From contig CAJUSK010000030.1 in assembly GCA_910589075.1 (NCBI GenBank), forward strand, positions 9,831 through 73,830: DNA of 64,000 nt, written 5' to 3'. The translations under genes and the position numbers were made by a program. Positions 1 to 9,030 of the stretch are shown in pieces (the stretch's first letter is position 1; the number at the start of each line of letters is the position of its first letter). The notes under the pieces are model-generated. The model made no database searches and was not told where the DNA came from. It saw nothing but the letters and a program-made list of their open reading frames with translations. The DNA is from an uncultured Lachnospiraceae bacterium (GTDB taxonomy: Bacteria > Bacillota > Clostridia > Lachnospirales > Lachnospiraceae).

Positions 1-1
1 A

Positions 2-631
2 ACCAATGAGGATGTTTTACAGGACAGCCTGATATATACAAAGGAATTCAAAGATTACACAAATGATTATTTCCGCTATCGGACATTTGAGTTTGTGGCG
101 CAGGAAATTAAAAACAGGAATGCCAAAGGCGCTGTGGCCGAAGCAGGGGTGTCTGTAGGAACGTTTTCGAGACTGATCAATCGTGTCTTTCACGACAGGA
201 CGCTGTATATGTTTGATACATTTGACAGTTTCGACAGGCAGGAATTCGAGGAGGATATATCATCTGCTTCTTCCAGAGAAGAATTCTACGAAATGTACAG
301 AGGGATAGATGTGGAAGCGGTACTGGAGTCGATGCCTTGTCGGGAGAATTGCAAGATCAGAAAAGGATTGTTTCCGGATACGACTGCCGGTCTGGAGAAA
401 ATGGCATATGCCTTTGTATCCATTGATATGGATTTGGAGAAGTCTATTTATCATGGCCTGACATATTTTTATCCGCGACTGAGTCCGGGCGGGGCAATAT
501 TTCTCCATGATTACAGGTGCTATGATCTGCAGGGAGTGAGAAAGGCGGTAGAGAGATTTGAAGAAGAATATGGGAGATTGTATAAAGTACCGATAGCAGA
601 TCGCGGTGGCACACTGGTCATTGTGAAGTGA
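2..631 (+). CDS. TylF/MycF-type class I SAM methyltransferase, 5' end outside window
   Basis: The frame is open from base 2, so the gene begins upstream and 209 residues are visible. The segment YRTFEFVAQEI, then GAVAEAGVSVGTFSRLIN, then LYMFDTFDSF is the SAM-binding start of the TylF/macrocin O-methyltransferase family (glycine-rich loop, then acidic D after strand 2). FVSIDMDLEKSIYHGLTYFYPRLSPGGAIFLHDY is the family's metal-binding and strand-5 region, with an intact C-terminus. The GTG at base 95 lies inside the conserved domain and is not the start. Such enzymes methylate sugar hydroxyls, so it probably methylates a glycan residue. It is followed 31 bases later by another methyltransferase and is one of only four proteins in this block without the recurrent Rossmann module. 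Confidence 0.85.
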   Translation, partial: TNEDVLQDSLIYTKEFKDYTNDYFRYRTFEFVAQEIKNRNAKGAVAEAGVSVGTFSRLINRVFHDRTLYMFDTFDSFDRQEFEEDISSASSREEFYEMYRGIDVEAVLESMPCRENCKIRKGLFPDTTAGLEKMAYAFVSIDMDLEKSIYHGLTYFYPRLSPGGAIFLHDYRCYDLQGVRKAVERFEEEYGRLYKVPIADRGGTLVIVK

Positions 632-662
632 GAAACAGTCAGAAAGTGAGAACATAGAAAAT

Positions 663-1700
663 ATGTTGAAATTGGATTATACAGTTTTAAACCGTATACA
701 GGATGACGTGTCAAAGGATATTTATACAGCACGTATTGCCTACAACAACGGTGATTTAGATGCAATGGAAAAGATAATTGAAACAGTACGCTTTGGCGGC
801 AGAGAGCTTATACAGTTTATGAAATCCAATTCTGAAAATCTGTATATTTTCGGAGCCGGAATTTTGGGAAATGAGTTTTTGCAGACATGGAAGGGAATTT
901 ATTCTTTTCATGGGGTTATAGATAACGATGATAAGAAGTGGGGAAACGTTGTCGGGGAGGGAATTCCTGTAATCGGATTGCAGGATATTGAAGTTGCAAA
1001 ACGGGAGCAGGCGGCTATCGTGATTGTCAATAAGTTTTCCCACCGTGAAATAAAAGAACAGCTGCTGCAGTCGGGATTTTCAGATGAACACATATTTAAT
1101 TTTGCGGAACATTATTTACGGTTGAATCAGATACAATATTTTGACTTGGAAATATTGGATAAAAACAAAAGAGAAAAATTTGTGGATTGTGGTGCACTTG
1201 ACGGAAAGACATCTATGTATATGTATGAAATATATAAAGAAAATCTTGAAAAAATTTGGTTGTTTGAGCCTGATATGCAATCCGCCAGAAAGTGCAGAGA
1301 AAATTTAAAAAGTATGCCTTCTGAAAAATATGAAATTATTGAAAAAGCTGTTTATTCTACGGCAACTCAATTATGTTTTGACAGTACCGGTAATGGAATG
1401 GCAAGTATAGACCAAAATGGGAATACAGTTATAGACACCGTTTCTCTGGATGAAGTGATCGGTGAAGGAAGTCCGAGTTTTATAAAGATGGATATTGAGG
1501 GGGCTGAACTGGAGGCTTTAAAAGGAGCGGAGAAAATCATCCGAAAGTATAAACCGACGCTGGCGGTTTGTGTATATCATAAACCGGAAGATATGGTGAC
1601 AATTCCAGAATTGTTATTAAAATATAATCCTGCATACCGGTTTTATCTAAGGCATTATTCTCTCACAATGAATGAAACTGTTTTATATGCGTTGCAGTAA
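663..1700 (+). CDS. FkbM-family methyltransferase with N-terminal Rossmann-like module
   Basis: This is a 345-residue protein with two parts. Residues about 58-150 form a small Rossmann-like module: LYIFGAGILGNEF, then GVIDNDDKKWGNVVGEGIPV, then a helix ending REIKEQLLQSGF. Residues about 165-345 are an FkbM-type SAM methyltransferase, with KFVDCGALDGKTS as the SAM loop, WLFEPD after strand 2, and FIKMDIEGAELEALKGA as the family signature. FkbM enzymes O-methylate sugars or polyketides, so glycan methylation is inferred. The module is homologous by eye to those fused to the neighbouring glycosyltransferases and radical SAM enzymes. Confidence 0.85.
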   Translation: MLKLDYTVLNRIQDDVSKDIYTARIAYNNGDLDAMEKIIETVRFGGRELIQFMKSNSENLYIFGAGILGNEFLQTWKGIYSFHGVIDNDDKKWGNVVGEGIPVIGLQDIEVAKREQAAIVIVNKFSHREIKEQLLQSGFSDEHIFNFAEHYLRLNQIQYFDLEILDKNKREKFVDCGALDGKTSMYMYEIYKENLEKIWLFEPDMQSARKCRENLKSMPSEKYEIIEKAVYSTATQLCFDSTGNGMASIDQNGNTVIDTVSLDEVIGEGSPSFIKMDIEGAELEALKGAEKIIRKYKPTLAVCVYHKPEDMVTIPELLLKYNPAYRFYLRHYSLTMNETVLYALQ

Positions 1701-1731
1701 TCTTTGGCGGGAAATGAGATGAGATAAAAGA

Positions 1732-2910
1732 ATGGGAAATGATAATCAATTTTTAGAAAAAGTCAGGGAAATACAATTAAAAAGTCCATCACTGTATATA
1801 TATGGGGCCGGTCTGTATGCCAGAAATATTTATCAGATTTTAAAGGAAAATATGATAAAAGTTGACGGTTTTATTGTGACCCGTATAGAAGAAGATAAAG
1901 AATTGTTTGGTTTGCCTGTCATAAATGCTGACAATGTGATCCATAACGCTGTTGGTATTATTATTGGTACAAACAGTTTAAACAGGGTTTCTATATTGGA
2001 TAAGTTAAAACAGTGTGATGTTCATATGGATCTTGTCGCAGATGGTACAGACTATATTGAAAAAAATAATAACAGATATGACGGCAGCCCAACAATGCAG
2101 ATAACAACAAGGATTGGTTGCAGTGTGAATTGCAGATTTTGTCCTCAAAGTTTATTGACAGAAAGATATTTTAAAGTGGATAAAGGCAGAGAACGCAGTA
2201 TGAGTCTTGAAGTCTTTGAGAAATGTCTGAACAGGCTGCCCCAAAATGCCAGGGTTTCTTTTTGCGGAATGGCAGAGCCATTTTTAAATCCGGAATGTGG
2301 ACAAATGATTAAGATGGCGCATCAGTCAGGGCGGACAGTTGAACTGTATACGACTTTGGTAGGAGCAGATAAAAAAACGCTGGAAGAGATTGCGGAGATA
2401 CCTTTTGGATATGTTACGTTGCATGTTGCAGACAGATATGGTTATGCGCATATACCTGTCACAGATGCCTATTATGAATTGGTTGAATTTGTAATTAATT
2501 ATCGGCGGGCCGACGGTTCTCCTTTTGTGAATATGTGTAATGCGCAGGCTGAACCAAATGAGCGGATTGCTAAAATATGCGCAGGCAAATATGAGATTTT
2601 GACTGCATTGCATGACAGGGCCGGCAGCCTCGAAGGAGAAGCGCTGTTAAACAGAAATACACCTGAAGGAAAAATTACATGCAGTTTGTGCGGGACAAAA
2701 TTGAATCACAATAATCTGTTGCCGGATGGTACTGTGCTGTTATGTGATTTTGACTATGGGATGCAGCATGTATTGGGAAATCTCCTGGAACAGACGTATG
2801 ATGAAATATTGTCAGGAAGCGAATGTAAAAAGGTATTTAGAGGAATGTCAGGAGATTTGAGCCAGGATATTTTATGCAGGAAATGTTCCTGTGCCAATCA
2901 GGAATACTGA
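1732..2910 (+). CDS. radical SAM/SPASM-like enzyme with N-terminal Rossmann-like module
   Basis: The protein has 392 residues. Residues about 20-105 are the shared module (LYIYGAGLYARNIY, VDGFIV, ELFGLPVINADNV, IIIGT). The radical SAM core follows, with its cluster motif at Cys130, Cys134 and Cys137 (GCSVNCRFC). The C-terminal part has a SPASM-like cysteine set: CSLCG, a GTVLLCDFDYG segment, and CRKCSC near the end. Radical SAM/SPASM proteins bind a catalytic [4Fe-4S] plus auxiliary clusters and modify peptides or sugars, and the substrate here cannot be read from sequence. It lies between the FkbM methyltransferase and a GT2 gene, with short gaps, so cotranscription is likely. Confidence 0.82.
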   Translation: MGNDNQFLEKVREIQLKSPSLYIYGAGLYARNIYQILKENMIKVDGFIVTRIEEDKELFGLPVINADNVIHNAVGIIIGTNSLNRVSILDKLKQCDVHMDLVADGTDYIEKNNNRYDGSPTMQITTRIGCSVNCRFCPQSLLTERYFKVDKGRERSMSLEVFEKCLNRLPQNARVSFCGMAEPFLNPECGQMIKMAHQSGRTVELYTTLVGADKKTLEEIAEIPFGYVTLHVADRYGYAHIPVTDAYYELVEFVINYRRADGSPFVNMCNAQAEPNERIAKICAGKYEILTALHDRAGSLEGEALLNRNTPEGKITCSLCGTKLNHNNLLPDGTVLLCDFDYGMQHVLGNLLEQTYDEILSGSECKKVFRGMSGDLSQDILCRKCSCANQEY

Positions 2911-2955
2911 GACTTTGGGCTAAGATTGAATCATGTGTATGGAAGGAGTCATAAA

Positions 2956-4167
2956 ATGGCAGATGAAGTGATAAAGATCAGTGTAATTGTACCTGTATAT
3001 AATGAAATGAAGTATTTGGATACATGTGTTTCAAGCATCTGCAATCAAAGTTACAGGAATCTTGAGATTATTCTGGTAGATGATGGCTCTGGAGAGCCTT
3101 GCCATAAGCTATGTGACGAATATCTTGTGAAAGATAGGAGAATCAAAGTAATTCACAAAGAAAACGGTGGGTCATTGAGCGCAAGAAGAAAGGGGATTGA
3201 AGAAGCCGAAGGAGATTATGTGGCATTTGTAGATTCTGATGATTGGGTTGAACTGGATTTTTATGAGAAGATGGCAGAATTGATTGCCGGGAACAAACCG
3301 GATATGGCAGTTGCTTCTAACTATTATAGAGATTATCCGGATGGACAGTCTGTAAAAGTTTATGATAATAAACGGGCCGGATACTGGACATGTGATGAGT
3401 TTGAAACGGAAGTATTCCCTTATTTTATAAAAACAGAAGAATTTTTTGATACAGAGTTTCCGATAGCAATGACTTATTATATGTTTGATACATCGTTTGC
3501 ACGCAGGAATATTTTAAAAATAGAAGATAAAATAAAAACGTCCGAAGATTATACGTTTCTTATGTTGGCTTTTTTGAATGCCAGATCTTTTGCAGCAAAT
3601 TCTTTTGCCGGGTATCACTATAGAAGTAATATGAATTCTAAAACGCATACGCTTAAAAACATGAAGGATTTGTTGCGTCCTTCTTATGAAGCTGTAATGC
3701 GTGCCATTTATCACTCTGATTACGCAAAAGATAATTTGGAAAAAAAGAACAGACTGCATATGTATCATGCACTGATGTTAAAAGATTATGGTGAATTATT
3801 AAAGAGTACAGATACATTTCTGTTTCCCTTTTCCAGAGTCAGAAAAGGGAGTAGGATTCTTATTTATGGAATGGGACTTCTGGGAAAGCAGATATATAAT
3901 GCATTGAAGGATAATCCTGCTTACGATGTTGCAGGGGTGGCAGACAGGAAATGGGAATTGTTACGGGAACAGGGTGAATATGTGGTTTCACCCGATGCGA
4001 TTCTTTCTTTAGAATATGACTTTATAATTATTGCAATTACTTATCCAAATATAAAAAATCAGGTAAAAAAGGAATTGATCAATATGGGAATTGATGCGGA
4101 TAAGATTGCAGATGTGGATCTGACTGTTTTGGATGAGGAACATTTGTCATTTAAAACAGAAAAATGA
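2956..4167 (+). CDS. GT2 glycosyltransferase with C-terminal Rossmann-like module
   Basis: The start is placed at ATG 2956 because GGAAGGAG lies at 2941-2948 with 7-base spacing and the GT-A fold begins at once (ISVIVPVYNE). A GT2 domain covers residues 1 to about 220, with ILVDDGSG and the metal/NDP-sugar motif DSDDW at residues 93-97. Residues about 298-390 are the recurrent module (ILIYGMGLLGKQIYNAL, DVAGVADRKWE, FIIIAITYPNIKNQVKKELINMGI). GT2 enzymes are inverting transferases that use nucleotide-sugar donors, acting in the cytoplasm. Donor and acceptor are not predictable. Confidence 0.88.
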   Translation: MADEVIKISVIVPVYNEMKYLDTCVSSICNQSYRNLEIILVDDGSGEPCHKLCDEYLVKDRRIKVIHKENGGSLSARRKGIEEAEGDYVAFVDSDDWVELDFYEKMAELIAGNKPDMAVASNYYRDYPDGQSVKVYDNKRAGYWTCDEFETEVFPYFIKTEEFFDTEFPIAMTYYMFDTSFARRNILKIEDKIKTSEDYTFLMLAFLNARSFAANSFAGYHYRSNMNSKTHTLKNMKDLLRPSYEAVMRAIYHSDYAKDNLEKKNRLHMYHALMLKDYGELLKSTDTFLFPFSRVRKGSRILIYGMGLLGKQIYNALKDNPAYDVAGVADRKWELLREQGEYVVSPDAILSLEYDFIIIAITYPNIKNQVKKELINMGIDADKIADVDLTVLDEEHLSFKTEK

Positions 4168-4233
4168 TTTTAGACGACATTTTATTTGTAATTGATATTT
4201 ATAAAGTTGTACGAATAGTGAAAGGTACAGTTT

Positions 4234-5709
4234 ATGATGGAGATTATCGTATTTGGAACTGGCGAGGTGGGAAAAAATGCAGCATCACTTTTGGAACAAG
4301 ACTTCCATATATTGTTTTTTGTGGATAATGATGAAAAAAAGTGGGGCACACAGTTCTTTGGATATGAAATAAAGAATCCTGTTGAAATAAAACAATATGA
4401 CTGTGATATTGTTATTGCTTCGCTGCGATATGGCATCGGTATTGCAAATCAGATAGAACAGATGAGTATCAGCAGGGAAAGAATATTTTTCTTTCGAAGG
4501 TTTATGGAAGAAGAACAATATGGATATGAAATGTATCCATTGATTGCTGAAAAGATAGAAAGGATCGATCAGGACTTAATCCAGTATGATTTATACCATA
4601 CAAAAGAATGTAAAACCAAGTGCAAGAAAGTACTGATATTCTGTACATTTTTTTCAACCTATGCGAAACAGTTAATCGAAAATATTTCTGACAGATATGA
4701 TGATGTGGAATTCAGTATTCTGACCAATGCGGAAACGTATAAATATCAAATTAAATCTGATCAGTTGAAACATATTTATTGTTTTCGGACAATGTGTGAT
4801 TTAAAAACGATTCTGGAACAGTTGCCGGTATATGATGCTATGCAGCTATTGTGGATAGAACGGGAATGGGCTTGTTTTTATCAGCTGATCAGAATGAAAA
4901 CAAGGCGGTTGAACTTAAATGTAGGTGGAAGCGACTTTTACCGTACAGATATGGCAGAAAAAGATTTTAAAAAGAATCTGATTGCATGTGCAGACGGCAT
5001 AACAGCAGAAACGGAAGGGACAGTAGCGGAATTCAGCTCTTACTATGGAAAAGAGGCAGCAAATAAAACAAATCTGCTCCCCTTTGGAATAGAAGTATTG
5101 GAACGGATTGATGAGAGAAGAGCCATTTCCAAACAACTGCTCAGGAAAAAATACCATATCCCTCAGGACAGGATAATTGTTACATGCGGACATAATGCAA
5201 ACAGTGAACATCAACACGGAAAACTGATAGATGCCCTCATCCATTTAAGAGAAGAGATAAAAAAACAGATCGTCTGTGTGTTTCCGATGACTTACCCGGA
5301 AGGATGTGGTGTTTACATTAACAGGATTGAAGAACGGCTGAAGGAAACAGGGCTTACGTATGTCATTTTGAGAGAATTTATGGATTTCCAGCAGATGGCA
5401 GAGTATGCGCTGATTTCGGACATTATGCTCCATGTGCAGAGAACCGACCAGCTCAGTTCTACCATGCTGGAGGAAATGTATGCGGGAAGTGTGGTTCTGG
5501 CCGGTAAATGGCTGCCATATGAGTCACTGCACAGAATGGGTATTTTCTTCCTGGATGTAGAATCGGTGATGGATATAACACAGACTGTGGAAATGGTGGT
5601 TTTGAATATAGAAGAATACCAAAAACGATGTAAGGGAAACAGAGATATTATACACAATCATTCTTCGTGGGATATATTGGCATCCAGATGGCATGCGCTG
5701 TGGGAGTGA
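4234..5709 (+). CDS. GT-B-like glycosyltransferase with N-terminal Rossmann-like module
   Basis: The 491-residue protein opens directly with the module (IIVFGTGEVGKNAA, FFVDNDEKKWGTQFFGYEI, VIASLRYG; residues about 2-90). The rest resembles a two-domain GT-B transferase: VLIFCTFFSTYAKQLIENI as an N-lobe start, a glycine-rich LNVGGSDFYRTD segment, and a C-lobe with SDIMLHVQRTDQLSSTMLEEMYAG, like the nucleotide-sugar site of retaining GT-B enzymes. Specific family assignment is uncertain. Two adjacent ATG codons (4234 and 4237) are possible starts. The order is inverted compared with most neighbours, where the module is C-terminal. Confidence 0.72.
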   Translation: MMEIIVFGTGEVGKNAASLLEQDFHILFFVDNDEKKWGTQFFGYEIKNPVEIKQYDCDIVIASLRYGIGIANQIEQMSISRERIFFFRRFMEEEQYGYEMYPLIAEKIERIDQDLIQYDLYHTKECKTKCKKVLIFCTFFSTYAKQLIENISDRYDDVEFSILTNAETYKYQIKSDQLKHIYCFRTMCDLKTILEQLPVYDAMQLLWIEREWACFYQLIRMKTRRLNLNVGGSDFYRTDMAEKDFKKNLIACADGITAETEGTVAEFSSYYGKEAANKTNLLPFGIEVLERIDERRAISKQLLRKKYHIPQDRIIVTCGHNANSEHQHGKLIDALIHLREEIKKQIVCVFPMTYPEGCGVYINRIEERLKETGLTYVILREFMDFQQMAEYALISDIMLHVQRTDQLSSTMLEEMYAGSVVLAGKWLPYESLHRMGIFFLDVESVMDITQTVEMVVLNIEEYQKRCKGNRDIIHNHSSWDILASRWHALWE

Positions 5710-5741
5710 AATTGTAAAATTTGAAAGGAAGGATAAGGAAT

Positions 5742-6857
5742 ATGAAAATTGCGATTTGGGGAGCCGGAAAATTTGGGCGTTTTATAAAAGGACAGCTTGA
5801 TAAGAGAAGCGATATTACGCTGGTGGGATTTATTGATCATGGTATGCAATTTGGGGGGGGGCAAACTGAAGTTGATGGATTAAAAGTGATAACTTTTTCT
5901 CAGGCCAGGATGCAGGCTGACCTGATACTGGTTGCGATTTTGGATTATCTGTCAGTCTGTAAGGAACTCCAACCAGAGGATAAAAATAGAGTCGCTATTA
6001 TAAAAGGCAGAGTGTATACACTGAGAAAAGAACTATCCTGTGATATTTTACATGATGAAAATCTGTTATGGGTGAAAGACCTGGAAAAGATAGATAAGCC
6101 TGTTCTGACACATCTGGAAACCAATATTATGGATGGTTGTAATTTGAATTGCAGAGGATGCAGTCATTTTTCCAATTTATTTGGAATAGAAGAACATGTC
6201 CCTTTTTCGTCTTTCTGCAAAGATTTAAAACAGATAGCGGAACATACCAATATCACACAGTTATATTTGCTTGGAGGAGAGGCGTTATTAAACAGGCAAC
6301 TAACAGATTATATTGATTTTTCACGAAAGACATTGCCTGAAACAGATATTCAAATTGTATCCAATGGATTATTAATACCAAAACAGGAGGAAGAATTTTT
6401 CCACTGTTGCAGGGAAAATGATATATCCATCAGTATTTCCGGATATGCGCCTACACTCATGATAAAAGAAAAAATTATAAACGTATTGGAGAACAATCAT
6501 GTAGAGTATTCCTTCAGGGACGAGGTATTGGATTTCGGAAAAAACATTGATTTACAAGGGCTTGCGAACCCCGAAATCGCGGCTAAAACATGCAGAGAAA
6601 AAGCCTGTCATTTTTTCCGTAATGGAAGAATATATAAATGCCCTTTTGAGGCATTGGGAAATAGACTTTTTACCCATTATGGTGTGGAAATAAGATTCCA
6701 TGGCGGGATAGATTTATATGATCCTGATCTGGATTGGGATGAACTGGTCAGACAATTGGATGAAACACCTGTATTTGCCTGCCGTTATTGTGGCAAAGAA
6801 GAGCGGACGGAATGGAAGATAGAACATAATCCCAAACTGGATGACTGGATTATTTGA
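5742..6857 (+). CDS. radical SAM enzyme with N-terminal Rossmann-like module, carrying an internal G9 tract
   Basis: The start is at ATG 5742, preceded by GGAAGGATAAGGA. Residues 1 to about 95 are the module (IAIWGAGKFGRFI, VGFIDHG, VDGLKV, LILVAIL). The radical SAM motif is Cys133, Cys137 and Cys140 (GCNLNCRGC) followed by SHFSNLFG. LLGGEAL is the GGE-type SAM motif. Further cysteines occur at ACHFFRNGRIYKCPFEA and ACRYCGKEE. A run of nine G at 5853-5861 encodes three glycines in a module loop. As read here the frame is intact and the protein is full length (371 residues). One G gained or lost would truncate it before the catalytic core. Confidence 0.8.
   Translation: MKIAIWGAGKFGRFIKGQLDKRSDITLVGFIDHGMQFGGGQTEVDGLKVITFSQARMQADLILVAILDYLSVCKELQPEDKNRVAIIKGRVYTLRKELSCDILHDENLLWVKDLEKIDKPVLTHLETNIMDGCNLNCRGCSHFSNLFGIEEHVPFSSFCKDLKQIAEHTNITQLYLLGGEALLNRQLTDYIDFSRKTLPETDIQIVSNGLLIPKQEEEFFHCCRENDISISISGYAPTLMIKEKIINVLENNHVEYSFRDEVLDFGKNIDLQGLANPEIAAKTCREKACHFFRNGRIYKCPFEALGNRLFTHYGVEIRFHGGIDLYDPDLDWDELVRQLDETPVFACRYCGKEERTEWKIEHNPKLDDWII
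5853..5861 (+). repeat. G9 homopolymer inside a radical SAM gene
   Basis: Nine consecutive G bases lie about 111 bases into the coding region, in otherwise A+T-rich sequence. They encode Gly-Gly-Gly in a loop after the second strand of the Rossmann-like module. Poly-G tracts of this length are classic sites of slipped-strand length change in bacterial surface-glycan genes. Variation itself is not visible in one sequence. Confidence 0.85.
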
Positions 6858-6896
6858 AACAACTGTAAAACGGAAGAAACAAGATTGGAAGCTAAA

Positions 6897-7943
6897 ATGG
6901 ACTATAAAAACTACTGGGATGAATTTGAATACAGCAAGCTCAAGCTGCTGTTAAACAATGAAAAAGTGGACTCCATCCTTGCGGTGAGAAACGGCGTCAA
7001 AGAGATGGACGAGCTGTTCCCCGTGAGCGTGGAACTCCACCTGACAGACCGGTGCAACCTGCGCTGTGAATGGTGTACGGACAGGGAACTGCGCAAAAAC
7101 GGCGCTACCCTGAGCCTGGAGTGTGTCCGCAGACTGTTTGCGGAGTTTGGTGCCCATGGCACAGGCATCACCCTGGAAGGCGGCGGGGAGCCCACCCTCC
7201 ACCCACAGTTTGAGCAGGTGGTGGAGACCGGGGCACAGTCCGGTGTGGATATGGGCCTGATTTCCAACGGCACCACGGACATATCCGGGTGCGTGGAACA
7301 CCTGAAATGGGTGCGGGTTTCCCTGGACTCCGGTTCACCAAAGGAATACCAGGGAGAGAAGGGCGTGGACTGCTTTGACCGGGTGATGGAAAACCTGGGG
7401 AAGATGTCCGGTGCAAGAGATCCCCGGAAGACCTTTATCGGCGTGGGCTACGTCCTGACCACCAGAAACAGCGGGAACCTGCCCGGGCTGGTCAGGGAGC
7501 TGGACGGCATGGGGATAGACTACATCTATTTAAGGCCTGTGGAGGAGGCGGGGGACATCACCCCCAGCCTGGAGAGCCTGCTGGGGCTGCGCAGGGAACT
7601 GGCGGAGATAACAAAGCAGACAAGGATCCGGTATATGCTGACCATAACGGACCGGGTGGTGGAGAAGAATGCGGGTCTGCCCTGCATCGCCCATTCCCTG
7701 ACTTCCATCATCCACGCAAACGGGGAAGTGGCGTTATGCGAAAAAAGGCGTGAGGACGGGATTATCCTGGGGAATGTGAACGAGAATTCCTTTGGGGAAA
7801 TCTGGAACTGTCCTGTGCGCAGGGAGGCAAGCCGCAGGCTGCTGGATCCGTCCAGCCAGAGAGGATGCAGCGCCTGCCGGGTCACAGGCTTTAACATGAT
7901 ATTTGACCGGCTGGAAAAAGTGCATTCAAAACATTTCATATGA
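6897..7943 (+). CDS. radical SAM/SPASM-like protein without the Rossmann-like module
   Basis: The start is ATG 6897 with GGAAG five bases upstream; a TTG twelve bases earlier is possible but lacks a site. The protein has 348 residues. The cluster motif is Cys53, Cys57 and Cys60 (DRCNLRCEWC), followed by a GGGEPTLHP SAM-binding motif. C-terminal cysteines in ALCEKRR, WNCPVR and GCSACRVTG fit a SPASM/twitch extension for auxiliary clusters. It is far richer in G+C than the genes before it, and shares that composition with the next gene. With the adjacent aminotransferase it may make or modify an amino sugar, or modify a peptide; the substrate is unknown. Confidence 0.8.
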   Translation: MDYKNYWDEFEYSKLKLLLNNEKVDSILAVRNGVKEMDELFPVSVELHLTDRCNLRCEWCTDRELRKNGATLSLECVRRLFAEFGAHGTGITLEGGGEPTLHPQFEQVVETGAQSGVDMGLISNGTTDISGCVEHLKWVRVSLDSGSPKEYQGEKGVDCFDRVMENLGKMSGARDPRKTFIGVGYVLTTRNSGNLPGLVRELDGMGIDYIYLRPVEEAGDITPSLESLLGLRRELAEITKQTRIRYMLTITDRVVEKNAGLPCIAHSLTSIIHANGEVALCEKRREDGIILGNVNENSFGEIWNCPVRREASRRLLDPSSQRGCSACRVTGFNMIFDRLEKVHSKHFI

Positions 7944-7956
7944 TGGAGGAGAGAAG

Positions 7957-8991
7957 ATGGTACTGCCGTTTGAGAGAGAATACAGAGAGAGATATGGTCA
8001 GCTGCTGGATGAAGTGTTTGCATCAAACTACTGGTCGGACGGGAAGATGACCAGACGGTTTGAGGAAATGTTCGGGGAGTCCACAGGCCTGGAAGCCTGC
8101 GCCGTGACAAGCGGCGGGGCGGGGCTTTTATCGATACTTGAATATGTGGGTGTGAGAGGCGGGGAAGTGATTGTGCCTGCCAACACCTTCTGGGCCACGG
8201 CCCAGGCAGCTAAAAAAGCGGGAGCCAGCGTTGTATACGCGGACTGCAACCGGGAAGATTTGTGCATGAGCTATGAGGATATGGCCGGCAGGGTGACACC
8301 CCGGACAAAGGCGGTGATCCTGGTGCATATCGGGGGCCATATCGCCTTTGACACAGAGCGGATTGCCGGGTACTGCAGAGAGCACGGGCTGGCGCTGATA
8401 GAGGACTGTGCCCATGCCCACGGGGCGAAATGGAAGGGAAGAAGCGCCGGAAGCTACGGCCTGGCGGGGAGCTACAGCTTCTATGCCACAAAGACTATGC
8501 CCCTGGGAGAAGGAGGGATGGTGGTGAGCCGCGACAAGGGGCTGATTGAATGGATGAAAAAGTTCCGCAACTACGGGAAAGAAGTGCTGGATGGAAACGT
8601 GGTGGCCTACCCGATGAAAGAGGGATTTAACTACCGGATCAGCGAGTTTACGGCGGCGCTGGGGATTGTGCAGATGGAGAGACTGCCAAAGATTCTTGAA
8701 TGGAAACGGGAACTGGCCGGCAAATACGACCAGATTTTTGACAGACGGGTGAAGTTCCCGGAAGGAATGGAATCGGGGTACTATAAATATATCGTATTTG
8801 ACCAGAATCTGAAAGAGGAGACGGGCAGGGTATTCAACCATACGGACTTTGGGAATGAGATAGAAGGCAAAGCCTGGGATCTGCCGGGCAGCTACTGGGT
8901 GGCAGAGCACCACAGATGCGCACCGATTTATTACGGCTGGGAGAAAGCGGGGCTGTGCGCAGAGGAGCTGCGGGACTACCTGCTGGGTTAG
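7957..8991 (+). CDS. DegT/DnrJ/EryC1/StrS-family PLP aminotransferase
   Basis: The start is ATG 7957, after GGAGGAGAGAAG. The 344-residue protein shows the sugar aminotransferase fold: SGGAGLLSILEYVGV, EVIVPANTFWATAQAAKKAGA, IEDCAHAHGA (PLP-contacting acidic and His residues), and YSFYATKTMPLGEGG containing the Schiff-base Lys179. Members transfer an amino group to keto-sugars bound to nucleotides, though some act on other cyclic ketones. The family is usually about 360-390 residues, so this one is slightly short at the C-terminus. It follows the radical SAM gene by 13 bases and shares its high G+C. Confidence 0.86.
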   Translation: MVLPFEREYRERYGQLLDEVFASNYWSDGKMTRRFEEMFGESTGLEACAVTSGGAGLLSILEYVGVRGGEVIVPANTFWATAQAAKKAGASVVYADCNREDLCMSYEDMAGRVTPRTKAVILVHIGGHIAFDTERIAGYCREHGLALIEDCAHAHGAKWKGRSAGSYGLAGSYSFYATKTMPLGEGGMVVSRDKGLIEWMKKFRNYGKEVLDGNVVAYPMKEGFNYRISEFTAALGIVQMERLPKILEWKRELAGKYDQIFDRRVKFPEGMESGYYKYIVFDQNLKEETGRVFNHTDFGNEIEGKAWDLPGSYWVAEHHRCAPIYYGWEKAGLCAEELRDYLLG

Positions 8992-9030
8992 AGAGATGGG
9001 GAAGGGATAAGGAAGGACAGGTGAAGGAAT

